Assembly (NCBI RefSeq): GCF_001570525.1
Contig: NZ_BBXC01000023.1
Span: forward strand, 106,573 to 170,572
DNA from: Herbidospora sakaeratensis
GTDB lineage: Bacteria > Actinomycetota > Actinomycetes > Streptosporangiales > Streptosporangiaceae
Length of the DNA stretch: 64,000 nucleotides
Direction: 5' to 3'
Shown one piece after another: positions 28,354 through 35,548 of this stretch. Position numbers and translations under genes: made by a program. The notes below the pieces were generated by a model, which searched no databases, was not told where the DNA came from, and saw only the letters and a list, made by a program, of their open reading frames with translations. The stretch's first letter is position 1. Each line of letters starts with the position of its first letter.

Positions 28354-29466
28354 TCAACCGCCGGAAAGCGCGTCTTCGACCTCGGGCACGGCGTAGTCGT
28401 CGGGGTCGTCGAGCCAGCCGTGCGGCAGCGCCACCTTCTGCCGTTCGCCGCTCTTGCCGCGCGGGCCGTCGGCGGCCTCGCCGGGCCACGGCTGGTCGGG
28501 GTCGAGGCCCGACAGCCGTTCGCGCAGCTCGTCGATCGAGGCGGCCTGGGCGGTCAGCCGCCGGGTCTCCGCGCCGACCGGGAACGCCTTCAGATACCAC
28601 CCGACGTGCTTGCGGAAGTCGGAGACGCCGTGCTTCTCGTCGCCCATCACCTCGACCAGGAGCTCGGCGTGGCGCAGCAACATGGTGACCACCTCGCCGA
28701 GGCGCGGCTCGGCGCGCTCGGGCGAGCCGTTGAACGCGTTCTCCAGGTCGCGGAAGAGCCAGGGGCGGCCGAGGCAGCCGCGCCCGATCACCACGCCGTC
28801 GCAGCCGGTCTGGGCGACCATGCGCAGGGCGTCGTCGGCGGTCCAGATGTCGCCGTTGCCGAGCACCGGCACGTGGCCGGGCACGGCGTCGCGCAGGCGG
28901 GCGACGGCGTCCCAGTCGGCGAAGCCGCCGTAGTGCTGGATGGCGGTGCGGGCGTGCAGGGCCACGGCCTGGACGCCCTCCTCGGCGGCGATCTGCCCGG
29001 CGTCGAGGTAGGTCAGGTGGTCGTCGTCGATGCCCTTGCGCATCTTCACGGTCACCGGCAGGGGGCCCGCGCCGGCCACCACCTCGCGGATGATCGCGCG
29101 CAGCAGCCGCCGCTTGTAGGGCACCGCCGCGCCGCCGCCCCGGCGGGTCACCTTGGGCACCGGGCAGCCGAAGTTGAGGTCGATGTGGTCGGCCAGGTCC
29201 TCGTCCACGATGATCTTGGCGGCGCGGCCCATGACCACCGGGTCGACGCCGTAGAGCTGGATGCTGCGCGGCGACTCGGTGGGACCGAAGCGGATCATCT
29301 CGTAGGTCAGCGGATTGCGTTCGACCAGCGCCCGCGAGGTGATCATCTCGCACACGAACAACCCGCCGCCCTGTTCGCGGCAGAGCGTGCGGTAGGCGCG
29401 GTTGGTGATGCCGGCCATCGGGGCGAGCACCACGGGGGGCCAGACGTCGAGCGACCCGATTTTCAT
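28354..29466 (-). CDS. dusB: tRNA-dihydrouridine synthase DusB
   Basis: FMN-dependent reductase of specific uridines in tRNA, 370 aa. N-terminal APMAGITNRAYR (16-26), the catalytic Cys101 in NFGCPVPKVTRRGGGAA, KMRKG, HART and GNGDIW/GVVIGRGCLGRPW blocks are all typical of Dus TIM barrels, and the family name DusB/NifR3 fits the whole length. The C-terminal helical tRNA-binding region is followed by about 50 extra residues rich in Pro and Asp. ATG 29466 (MKIGSLDVWPPV) is used. It diverges from an ACT-domain gene with 51 bp between. Housekeeping function; the gene appears intact. Confidence 0.95.
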   Translation of the reverse strand: MKIGSLDVWPPVVLAPMAGITNRAYRTLCREQGGGLFVCEMITSRALVERNPLTYEMIRFGPTESPRSIQLYGVDPVVMGRAAKIIVDEDLADHIDLNFGCPVPKVTRRGGGAAVPYKRRLLRAIIREVVAGAGPLPVTVKMRKGIDDDHLTYLDAGQIAAEEGVQAVALHARTAIQHYGGFADWDAVARLRDAVPGHVPVLGNGDIWTADDALRMVAQTGCDGVVIGRGCLGRPWLFRDLENAFNGSPERAEPRLGEVVTMLLRHAELLVEVMGDEKHGVSDFRKHVGWYLKAFPVGAETRRLTAQAASIDELRERLSGLDPDQPWPGEAADGPRGKSGERQKVALPHGWLDDPDDYAVPEVEDALSGG

Positions 29467-29517
29467 CTGCTCATTGTCGTCCACGGCCGGGAGTGACCGG
29501 TGCACTAGCCTGGTCGC

Positions 29518-30174
29518 ATGCTGCTGCGGTTGCGGATCGCGCTGCCCGACCGTCCCGGCGCCCTGGGCGCCGTCACGCAGGCCCTCGGCGTCGCGGGGGC
29601 CGACATCATCCAGGTCGTCGTGCTCGACCGGGGCGACGAACGCGCGGTCGACGACTTCACCGTCTCGTGGCCCGACGCCGCGCCGCGCGAGCACCTGCTC
29701 CGGGCCCTCGACGAGCTCCCCGACATCAAGGTCGAGGGCGTGTGGGCGACCCGGGAGGCGCCCGGCACCTTCCCCGAGCTGGAGGTGCTCAAGTTCCTGA
29801 CCACCGCCGGCGACCGGGCGCTGGCCACCCTGGTCGACGCGATGCCGGTGATCTTCAGCGCCGACTGGGCGGCCTGCGCGGCCGACGGCAGCCACGACGT
29901 GGTCTGCGCCAGCTGGCGGGCGCCCGAGTCGGTCAGGTTCCCCGAGCTCGTCCCGGCCCGGCCGGTGGCCGCGACGCTCGAGTCGGGCGTCCACGTCGTC
30001 AACGCGCCGCTGCCGCCGCTCGCGCTGACGCTGGTGCTGGCCCGGGTCGAGGGGCCCGCCTTCCACCGCATCGAGGTGTCCAGGCTGGCCCGGATCCTCG
30101 ACATCTTCCTGCTGCTGCCGGCGATCGAGGCGGGCGCCGAACGCGCCTTCCGGTCGGCCTCTCAGCCCACGTGA
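29518..30174 (+). CDS. ACT domain-containing protein
   Basis: A cytoplasmic 218-aa protein with an N-terminal ACT domain (about 1-75; LRIALPDRPGALGAVTQALGVAGADIIQVVVLD), the ligand-binding fold that senses amino acids in many regulators and enzymes. The rest (about 85-215) resembles an acetyltransferase-like or unknown alpha/beta region without identifiable catalytic residues. A regulatory or sensing role is inferred only from the ACT domain. ATG 29518 is used. It is divergent from dusB, and its 3' end overlaps the convergent epimerase gene by 13 nt. Confidence 0.85.
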   Translation: MLLRLRIALPDRPGALGAVTQALGVAGADIIQVVVLDRGDERAVDDFTVSWPDAAPREHLLRALDELPDIKVEGVWATREAPGTFPELEVLKFLTTAGDRALATLVDAMPVIFSADWAACAADGSHDVVCASWRAPESVRFPELVPARPVAATLESGVHVVNAPLPPLALTLVLARVEGPAFHRIEVSRLARILDIFLLLPAIEAGAERAFRSASQPT

Positions 30175-30980
30175 TCGCGCCAGGAGTGCCGGGGGTCGTA
30201 GCCGAGCACCTTCCTGGCCTTGTCGATCGACAGCAGCGTGCCGAACTCGCCCACGTCGTGGGTGAGCTCGACGCCCGGGAACTCCTCGCGGAGCAGGTCG
30301 GCCGAGGGGCGGTTCATGATCGTGTCGGCGGCCGCGATCACGAAGCTCTCGGCCCCGGTGACCTCGGCGGTCAGGCCCAGGCGGCAACTCTGGGCGACGT
30401 CGCGCACGTCGACGTAGCCCCACAGGTTCCAGCGCCGCGAGGCGGCGTCGGCCCAGTATGACGGGACGTTCGCGTAGTCCTCGGGCAGGTGGATGTTCGA
30501 CAGGCGCAGGGCCACGAACGGGATGCCCGACCAGGCCGCGACGTGCTCGGCGGTGGTCTCGGTGACGACCTTCGACAGCGCGTAGGTCGAGGTCGGCACC
30601 GGGTAGTGGGCCTCGTCGACGGGCGCGTAGCGGGGGGCGTCGTCGAAGGGCAGGCCCAGGGTGGTCTCGCTGGAGGCCCAGACGACGCGGCGCAGCTTCA
30701 GGGTCGCCGCCGCCAGGAACACGTTGGCGTTCATGGTCACGTTGCGCTGGAAGGTGACGGCCGGGGTGGCCAGGCCGGGGGCGGGGATGTTGGCCAGGTG
30801 GACGACCGCCGAGCAGCCCTCGAGGACCTCGACCGCCTGCCCGTGGTCGGTCAGGTCGGCGGCCAGCACGCCGGGGCCGGCGAGGTCGGTGGCGACCACG
30901 TCGTAGCCGTGTTCGCGCAGGTCGGCCACGACCGCCCGGCCGGCCTTGCCGGCGGCGCCGGTGACACAGATGCGTTCCAT
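30162..30980 (-). CDS. NAD(P)-dependent epimerase/dehydratase (extended SDR)
   Basis: Extended SDR of 272 aa. The dinucleotide motif G8-A-A-G11-K-A-G14, a downstream HLANIPAPGLATP block, a Ser in WASSET and Y133-A-L-S-K137 define the family; the C-terminal part has a YVDVRDVAQSCRLGL substrate-domain strand. It probably acts on a nucleotide sugar or similar carbonyl substrate, but I cannot name it. ATG 30980 has AAAGG 10 nt upstream. It is third in a likely operon: PPTase, then a second NAD-binding protein (14-nt gap), then this gene. Its 3' end overlaps the ACT gene. Confidence 0.92.
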   Translation of the reverse strand: MERICVTGAAGKAGRAVVADLREHGYDVVATDLAGPGVLAADLTDHGQAVEVLEGCSAVVHLANIPAPGLATPAVTFQRNVTMNANVFLAAATLKLRRVVWASSETTLGLPFDDAPRYAPVDEAHYPVPTSTYALSKVVTETTAEHVAAWSGIPFVALRLSNIHLPEDYANVPSYWADAASRRWNLWGYVDVRDVAQSCRLGLTAEVTGAESFVIAAADTIMNRPSADLLREEFPGVELTHDVGEFGTLLSIDKARKVLGYDPRHSWRDHVG

Positions 30981-30994
30981 GGCTCGGAAGCCTT

Positions 30995-31642
30995 TCACAT
31001 CCGGGCGAGCCGGTTGATACCGGTCGCATACAGGATTTTCGGGGCTTTTGCTCCGCGAGCCAGGGCGAGCATGGCCCGGCCGATCGCCTCGGTGCTGGTC
31101 ACCAGCCGGGGGAACAACCGCGAGAGCACCGGCCAGATCGGCAGGCCGATCATGTAGAGCACCCGGTAGGACCGGGTCTTGCTGGTCGCGCCGTGCAGGG
31201 CCCTGATCACGCCGGGGCGCATCGCGAAGGCCCGGTCGAACCGCTCGAACAGCGTGTTCTCGGTCTCGGCCTTCACCCGGGCCCACATCCGGCGCCCCTC
31301 GGCGTCGGCGCCCTGGGCCGAGACGTACACGAACGTCACGTCGCGCCGCAGCGTGCGGGCCACGTCGGTGGTCAGCGTGTACGTCACCTGCCGGTAGTCG
31401 GCCTCCGACATCCCGGCCGAGCTGACCCCGACGCAGAAGAAGCAGGCGTCGAAGCCCTGCAGAAACGTCGCGTACCCGGCTGGCTGCGCGACGTCGGAGA
31501 TGACTTCGGTGAGTTTGGGATCGGTGACGCCGGTGGGCGTGCGCCCGACGACGAGCACCTCGGACACGTCGGGGGCGAGCAGGCACTCCCGCAGGACCCC
31601 CTGGCCGACCATTCCGGTCGCTCCGAACACGATCACGCGCAC
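30995..31642 (-). CDS. NAD(P)-binding atypical SDR
   Basis: A 215-aa oxidoreductase-like protein. G7-A-T-G10-M-V-G13 near the N-terminus binds dinucleotide; CFFCVGVSSAGMSEADYRQVTY and DVTFVYVSAQGADAEGRRMWARVKAETENTL are characteristic of the atypical SDR group similar to Oxidoreductase HTATIP2-like proteins, where YxxxK is replaced. The C-terminal half has two amphipathic or hydrophobic stretches (VLYMIGLPIWPVLSRLFPRL). GTG 31642 starts MRVIVFGATG; it is 10 nt after the PPTase stop. It is followed after 14 nt by another epimerase, indicating an operon. Confidence 0.88.
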   Translation of the reverse strand: MRVIVFGATGMVGQGVLRECLLAPDVSEVLVVGRTPTGVTDPKLTEVISDVAQPAGYATFLQGFDACFFCVGVSSAGMSEADYRQVTYTLTTDVARTLRRDVTFVYVSAQGADAEGRRMWARVKAETENTLFERFDRAFAMRPGVIRALHGATSKTRSYRVLYMIGLPIWPVLSRLFPRLVTSTEAIGRAMLALARGAKAPKILYATGINRLARM

Positions 31643-31652
31643 ATAACCGACA

Positions 31653-32285
31653 TTACGCCTGGACGACCACGGAGGTGACGAGGAGCCCGCCCTCGGCCGC
31701 CCAACGGCCCTCGAACACCGGTAACGGCGAGTCGACCAGGATCCGGGCGCTGAACACACCGTCCCCGAAGGTCACATGGGCGTCCTCGAACCCCAGCCAG
31801 CGCCCGGTGATCGGGAACCACGCCTTGTACACCGACTCCTTGGCGGAGAACAGCAGCCGGTCCCAGGCCACCACCGGCCGGTCGGCCAGCAGCCGCCCGA
31901 CCGCCATCTGCTCCTCGGGCGAGGCGACGGCGCCCAGCACCCCGTCGGGCACGGGCTGGTCGGGCTCGGCGTCGATGCCGATCGAGGCCACCACGCCGTC
32001 GGGGGCCACGGCGGCGGCCCGGTAGCCGTCGCAGTGGGTCATGCTGCCCACGATGCCCTTGGGCCACAGCGGTTCGCGCTTCGGGCCCGACAGGATGGGG
32101 ACGTCGGCGTGCCCGAACGACGCGAGGGCCTGGCGGGCGCACCAGCGGGCGGTGGCGAACTCGGCCCGGCGGCGCGGCACGGCCTGGGCGACCAGCGACT
32201 CCTCCTCGGGGAGGGGCCGCACACCGGGCGGGTCGCCGAAGCTCTCGTGCCACACGACGCCCGAGGGAAGCACCGATCCCAGCAT
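31653..32285 (-). CDS. Sfp-type 4'-phosphopantetheinyl transferase
   Basis: Transfers the phosphopantetheine arm of CoA to carrier-protein serines, activating NRPS, PKS or fatty acid systems. Length 210 aa fits the EntD-like single-pseudodimer group. Motifs: GPKREPLWPKGIVGSMTHC (about 67-85), Mg-binding D105 and E107 in GIDAEPD, and FSAKESVYKAW (146-156; Lys149, Glu150, Lys154). ATG 32285 has AAAGGGGG 6 nt upstream. It leads an operon with two NAD(P)-binding proteins. It is a natural candidate to activate the NRPS at the left edge, but many actinomycetes carry several such enzymes, so this is inference. Confidence 0.95.
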   Translation of the reverse strand: MLGSVLPSGVVWHESFGDPPGVRPLPEEESLVAQAVPRRRAEFATARWCARQALASFGHADVPILSGPKREPLWPKGIVGSMTHCDGYRAAAVAPDGVVASIGIDAEPDQPVPDGVLGAVASPEEQMAVGRLLADRPVVAWDRLLFSAKESVYKAWFPITGRWLGFEDAHVTFGDGVFSARILVDSPLPVFEGRWAAEGGLLVTSVVVQA

Positions 32286-32310
32286 GAAACGCCCCCTTTC
32301 CGGCTGGACC

Positions 32311-32334
32311 TTACCGCCTGGAGGGTCACGGTAA
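32311..32334. promoter_or_regulatory. Inverted repeat in divergent PPTase/DUF5302 promoter region
   Basis: TTACCG (32311-32316) and CGGTAA (32329-32334) are 12 bp apart. Read leftwards, TTTACC and TAAGGT are 16 bp apart and could be the promoter of the PPTase operon; rightwards, TAAAGT at 32332-32337 could be a -10 element for the DUF5302 gene. The overlap may simply reflect back-to-back promoters. Confidence 0.35.
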
Positions 32335-32355
32335 AGTGACAGCCCAGGAGGTCCG

Positions 32356-32598
32356 ATGTCTGACAGCACACCCGATTCCGCCGTCGAGGCGGAGGTGACC
32401 GACGAGTCGATCGACGGGGTCGCCGACGAGGCGAGCGCGGAAGACGAGCTCAAGCGGAAGTTCCGCGAGGCTCTCGACCGTAAGCGCCAGGCGCAGTCCG
32501 ACCGCAACGGGAAGGGTGCCCGGGGGTCGTCCAAGATCCACGGCACACACGAGGCCGCCGGCGGCAAACGTTCGTTTCGCCGCAAGAGCGGGGGCTGA
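32356..32598 (+). CDS. DUF5302 small actinobacterial protein
   Basis: An 80-aa hydrophilic protein. The acidic N-terminal half (about 1-32) precedes a basic helix DELKRKFREALDRKRQ and a Gly/Lys/His-rich tail GSSKIHGTHEAAGGKRSFRRKSGG, the layout that defines DUF5302. No enzymatic motif; function unknown. AGGAGG lies 5 nt before ATG 32356, an excellent Shine-Dalgarno, suggesting strong translation. It is divergent from the PPTase operon and precedes another small-gene region on the same strand. Confidence 0.92.
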   Translation: MSDSTPDSAVEAEVTDESIDGVADEASAEDELKRKFREALDRKRQAQSDRNGKGARGSSKIHGTHEAAGGKRSFRRKSGG

Positions 32599-32700
32599 CA
32601 TCCGCTGAAAGGGGCCGCCATCGGAGGGGGGCCTTCCGATCCGCGTGATCCGGGCGCACTATGGAAAGTGACATCCTGGGCGAAATCGCATGGAGCGGCT

Positions 32701-33366
32701 GTGCAAGGTCACCTTCCGGCGGCGGTCCCGCTGCTGTCCCGAGGCAAGCACCGCAACCCGCGCAAGGGTGCGTGTTTCATGGAGTTCGCGTCCTACCTGG
32801 CCGGTGAGCGCTGGAGCGACCACCCGGCCTGCACCCACCCGCTTTTGGCGGCGATGGCGCGGCTTGTCAACGACTACACGACCGACGCCAACCGGCAGCG
32901 GCTCGCGCCGCTGATCCCGTCGGTGATCGGGCTCACCACCAACGATCCACGGGCCGACGTCCGGATCGCGCTGCGCGCGGCCACGACGGCGCTCCCGGTG
33001 GTCGCGGCCGAACGCCAACTGGCCCTCGCGGTCTCGGTGCTGGCGGCCGAGCACGTCCTGGCCGACCTCGAAGGCCGGGAACCCGGCCTCGAACCGGCCA
33101 GCCAGGAGGCGCTCGACCTGGTGCCCGACGCCGCCCGCTGGGCCTACGGCTTCCGCAGCGGGGTCAAGGTGTCCCGCCGCGGCTTCCGCCGCTACGCGGC
33201 GCCGAACACGGTCCAGCTGGCCGTACGGGGCGTCTCGCAGGCGTGCGTCGACGATCCCGACCGGATCCTGCGCGGCCTGCTGACCACCGCCATCGACGAG
33301 GTCAGGGCCCTGGTCGGCGACGATCAGGTGGAGACCCGGCCGCTGGCCTTCAAGGCAGGTCGATAG
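32701..33366 (+). CDS. Conserved hypothetical cytoplasmic protein
   Basis: 221 aa with no signal peptide or membrane span. The N-terminal block LPAAVPLLSRGKHRNPRKGACFMEFASYLAGERWSDHPACTHPLLA, then AMARLVNDYTTDANRQRLAPLIPSVIGL, looks highly conserved in style, with two Cys (one in ACF, one in PACTHP) and a His. The C-terminal half is helical and basic. I recall similar actinobacterial proteins but no function. GTG 32701 is chosen because GGAG lies 5 nt upstream; GTG 32668 is possible. Its last 43 nt overlap the convergent PAP2 gene. Confidence 0.8.
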   Translation: MQGHLPAAVPLLSRGKHRNPRKGACFMEFASYLAGERWSDHPACTHPLLAAMARLVNDYTTDANRQRLAPLIPSVIGLTTNDPRADVRIALRAATTALPVVAAERQLALAVSVLAAEHVLADLEGREPGLEPASQEALDLVPDAARWAYGFRSGVKVSRRGFRRYAAPNTVQLAVRGVSQACVDDPDRILRGLLTTAIDEVRALVGDDQVETRPLAFKAGR

Positions 33367-34079
33367 AGGGCCCCGCCGGCGAGGATCGCCACGCAGGCCG
33401 CGCCGAGCATGAAGCCCCAGCTGACGTCGGTCAGGTGGTGCATGCCCCGGTAGAGCCGCGAGGCGGCGATGCCGAGCGGAATGGTCAGGCCGATCGCGAG
33501 CAGCACCCACCGCAGAATGGCGTGCCGGTGCACGTGCAGGCCGAGCACGACGGCGACGCCGAGATAGAAGGCGACGCCCGCGCTGGTGTGCCCGGAGGGC
33601 CAGCTGGAGGTGGGCGGCGCCGGGTCGAGGTGGGCCACCTCGGGCCGGGGCCGCTCCGACACGACCGTGGACGCCAGGAAGATCAGCGACTGCGCCCACA
33701 CGGCGAAGATCAGGAACACCGACTCGCGCCATCGCTTGTAGGCGATCCGGAACCCGATCGCGAAGATCGCCGTGGCCACCACGATCACGGGCGTGTCCGA
33801 GAACGACGACACGACGTCGGTGACGCCGTTCCAGAACGGCGACCGCTCCCCCGCGACCTCCCGGCTGACCTCCTCGTCACGGGCGATCAGCCAGCTGTCG
33901 CCCAGCACCCGCACCAGCAGCAGGCCGGTGCCGAGTGTGGCGATCAACAGGGCGAACAGCGGCAGCAGCACCCGCCGCCCGACCTCTTTGAAGTCGACCC
34001 GCTGCCACGGACGCCCGTGGGCGTGCTCCCGGGTCGCCGGGGGGCTTGTCGTCACCATTGGGGCTCCAATCTGATTCAT
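33324..34079 (-). CDS. PAP2 superfamily membrane phosphatase (second of tandem pair)
   Basis: Membrane phosphatase of 251 aa with about six helices. The three-part PAP2 signature is present: STVVSERPRP (motif 1, with the RP pair), SWPSGHTSAG (motif 2, catalytic His) and SRLYRGMHHLTDV (motif 3). Likely substrates are lipid phosphates such as undecaprenyl pyrophosphate or phosphatidic acid, acting at the outer face. ATG 34079 overlaps the stop of the upstream PAP2 gene (ATGA) with GGGAGA before it, so translation is coupled. The 3' end overlaps the convergent gene by 43 nt. Confidence 0.92.
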   Translation of the reverse strand: MNQIGAPMVTTSPPATREHAHGRPWQRVDFKEVGRRVLLPLFALLIATLGTGLLLVRVLGDSWLIARDEEVSREVAGERSPFWNGVTDVVSSFSDTPVIVVATAIFAIGFRIAYKRWRESVFLIFAVWAQSLIFLASTVVSERPRPEVAHLDPAPPTSSWPSGHTSAGVAFYLGVAVVLGLHVHRHAILRWVLLAIGLTIPLGIAASRLYRGMHHLTDVSWGFMLGAACVAILAGGALYRPALKASGRVST

Positions 34080-34834
34080 CGGGGCTCTCCCGTGCCCGTC
34101 GGGGCGGCCATCTCCGGCTCGACCCCCTCGATGTAGGGTTCGACCGGCCGCCGGCCCATCCGCCGCCGCCAGGCCTCGAATCCGGCGGCCGTCGCCGCCA
34201 CGACCACCAGCGCCAGGATCAGCCCGGCCACCACGTCGCTGAGCCAGTGCACCCCGAGGGCGACGCGGGTGAAGGCGACCGTCACCGAGGCCAGCGCGGC
34301 CAGCGTCCAGGCGACCACCCGCCAGACCCCGTGCAGCATGGGCAGCAGCAGGAGCACCAGCGTGACCGCTCCGAGGGCGGCGTTGAGAGCGTGGCCCGAG
34401 GGGAACGACCAGCCGGGCGCCCACGAGACCGGGTCGGGCAACATCGGCCGGGCCCGCTCCACGGCGATCTTCACGGCCAGCCCGATCAGCCCGCCCGCGA
34501 CCACGGTCGTGATCGCCCAGATGGCCAGCCGGGGCGCCCCGCGCAGCAGCGTGTAGACCGCCGCGGCCCCGACCAGCACCCGCCACGTCTCGGGCGCGAG
34601 GGCGTTCGTGATGAACTCCATGGCCCGGGCGAAGCCGGGGTTGCTCAGCGCGTAGGAGTGCAGATCGGCGGCCACGCCCTGGTCGAAGCGGTTGAGAGGG
34701 GTGAAGGCGCTCTTCACGAGGACCAGCAGGACCATGAACGGGACCAGCAGAAGCGCCGCCGCCAGGATCGCGGCCGTCAGCCGCGCGCCCAGGGCGCCGT
34801 CGGGTCCCAGCATCCATCGGCGCATCTCCGTCAT
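34076..34834 (-). CDS. PAP2 superfamily membrane phosphatase (first of tandem pair)
   Basis: 252-aa integral membrane phosphatase. Motif 1 KIAVERARP (about 121-129), motif 2 FPSGHALNAAL (about 143) and motif 3 TRVALGVHWLSDV (about 190-202) are complete. An extracellular loop between helices 1 and 2 includes LNRFDQGVAADLHSYALSNPG. Together with the immediately downstream homologue it may form a coupled pair, although the two sequences differ considerably outside motifs. ATG 34834 (MTEMRRWMLGPDG) is used. The C-terminal 40 residues are charged and cytoplasmic. Confidence 0.92.
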   Translation of the reverse strand: MTEMRRWMLGPDGALGARLTAAILAAALLLVPFMVLLVLVKSAFTPLNRFDQGVAADLHSYALSNPGFARAMEFITNALAPETWRVLVGAAAVYTLLRGAPRLAIWAITTVVAGGLIGLAVKIAVERARPMLPDPVSWAPGWSFPSGHALNAALGAVTLVLLLLPMLHGVWRVVAWTLAALASVTVAFTRVALGVHWLSDVVAGLILALVVVAATAAGFEAWRRRMGRRPVEPYIEGVEPEMAAPTGTGEPR

Positions 34835-34871
34835 GGGCCGCCGTGCTACCCCGGCGAGGGGCGATCGAACA

Positions 34872-35471
34872 TCAACATCCCACGCGCAGCGGGGCCTTCG
34901 CCGACCATCGGCCGGAGGTGACGTCCTGGGCGCGGGCGTAGGCGTTGGGGACCCCGGCGCAGTGGGGCAGGCCGGTCTTCTTGCCCCAGCTGCCGCCCGG
35001 GTAGCCGGGGAACTCGGCGGCGGCGATCACGCCGCTCCAGACCAGGTCGCCGCCCGACCGCCGCACGTAGAGCTTGACCTGGCCGACGTTGTAGTGGCTG
35101 CCGTTGAGCTTGACCACGTGGCCCTCGGTGGTGATCCACAACTTCGCGAGCAGGCGGCGGGAGTCGGCCGCCGCGTTGTCCGCCCTGGCCTGCGCGCGGA
35201 CCGCCGGGATGACGCAGACGTCGTCGTCGTGGAAGGCCTCGCGCCAGACGTAGCCCTCGACGCAGGCGTGGCTCTCGTCGGCCCAGCGGGTCGCCTTGAG
35301 CGCGTTGTCGGCCAGGGTGCCCGCCCGCGTGGCCGGGGTCACGCAGACCCGGTCGGCCGGGCGGGCGGCGCGGAAGACGAAGCCCTCACGGCAGAGCTGG
35401 GGGGCGGCGGTGGCGGGGGCGGCCGCGGCACCGAGGAGGAGCGCGGCGGCCGTGAGGGTACGCAGGATCAT
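34872..35471 (-). CDS. Secreted protein with tandem Cys-containing repeats
   Basis: 199-aa exported protein. The signal peptide is MILRTLTAAALLLGAAAAPATAA. Two tandem copies of a 42-44-residue unit follow: LCREGFVFRAARPADRVCV... and ACVEGYVWREAFHDDDVCV..., each with two Cys 13-14 residues apart and a closing DNA (Asp-Asn-Ala) triplet. This C-x-x-G-[FY]-V-[FW]-R unit recurs in actinomycete secreted proteins; its role is unknown. A C-terminal beta-rich part (about 110-199) ends LRVGC with a further Cys. ATG 35471 is preceded by GGAG at 8 nt, which decides the start. Confidence 0.85.
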   Translation of the reverse strand: MILRTLTAAALLLGAAAAPATAAPQLCREGFVFRAARPADRVCVTPATRAGTLADNALKATRWADESHACVEGYVWREAFHDDDVCVIPAVRAQARADNAAADSRRLLAKLWITTEGHVVKLNGSHYNVGQVKLYVRRSGGDLVWSGVIAAAEFPGYPGGSWGKKTGLPHCAGVPNAYARAQDVTSGRWSAKAPLRVGC

Positions 35472-35548
35472 GGGTGGAGCTCCAGAAGGGCGTGGGTGTT
35501 GCCCTCCCTTATGCACCAGACCGCCTGCAGGAGGCTTGCAAACCCGTG

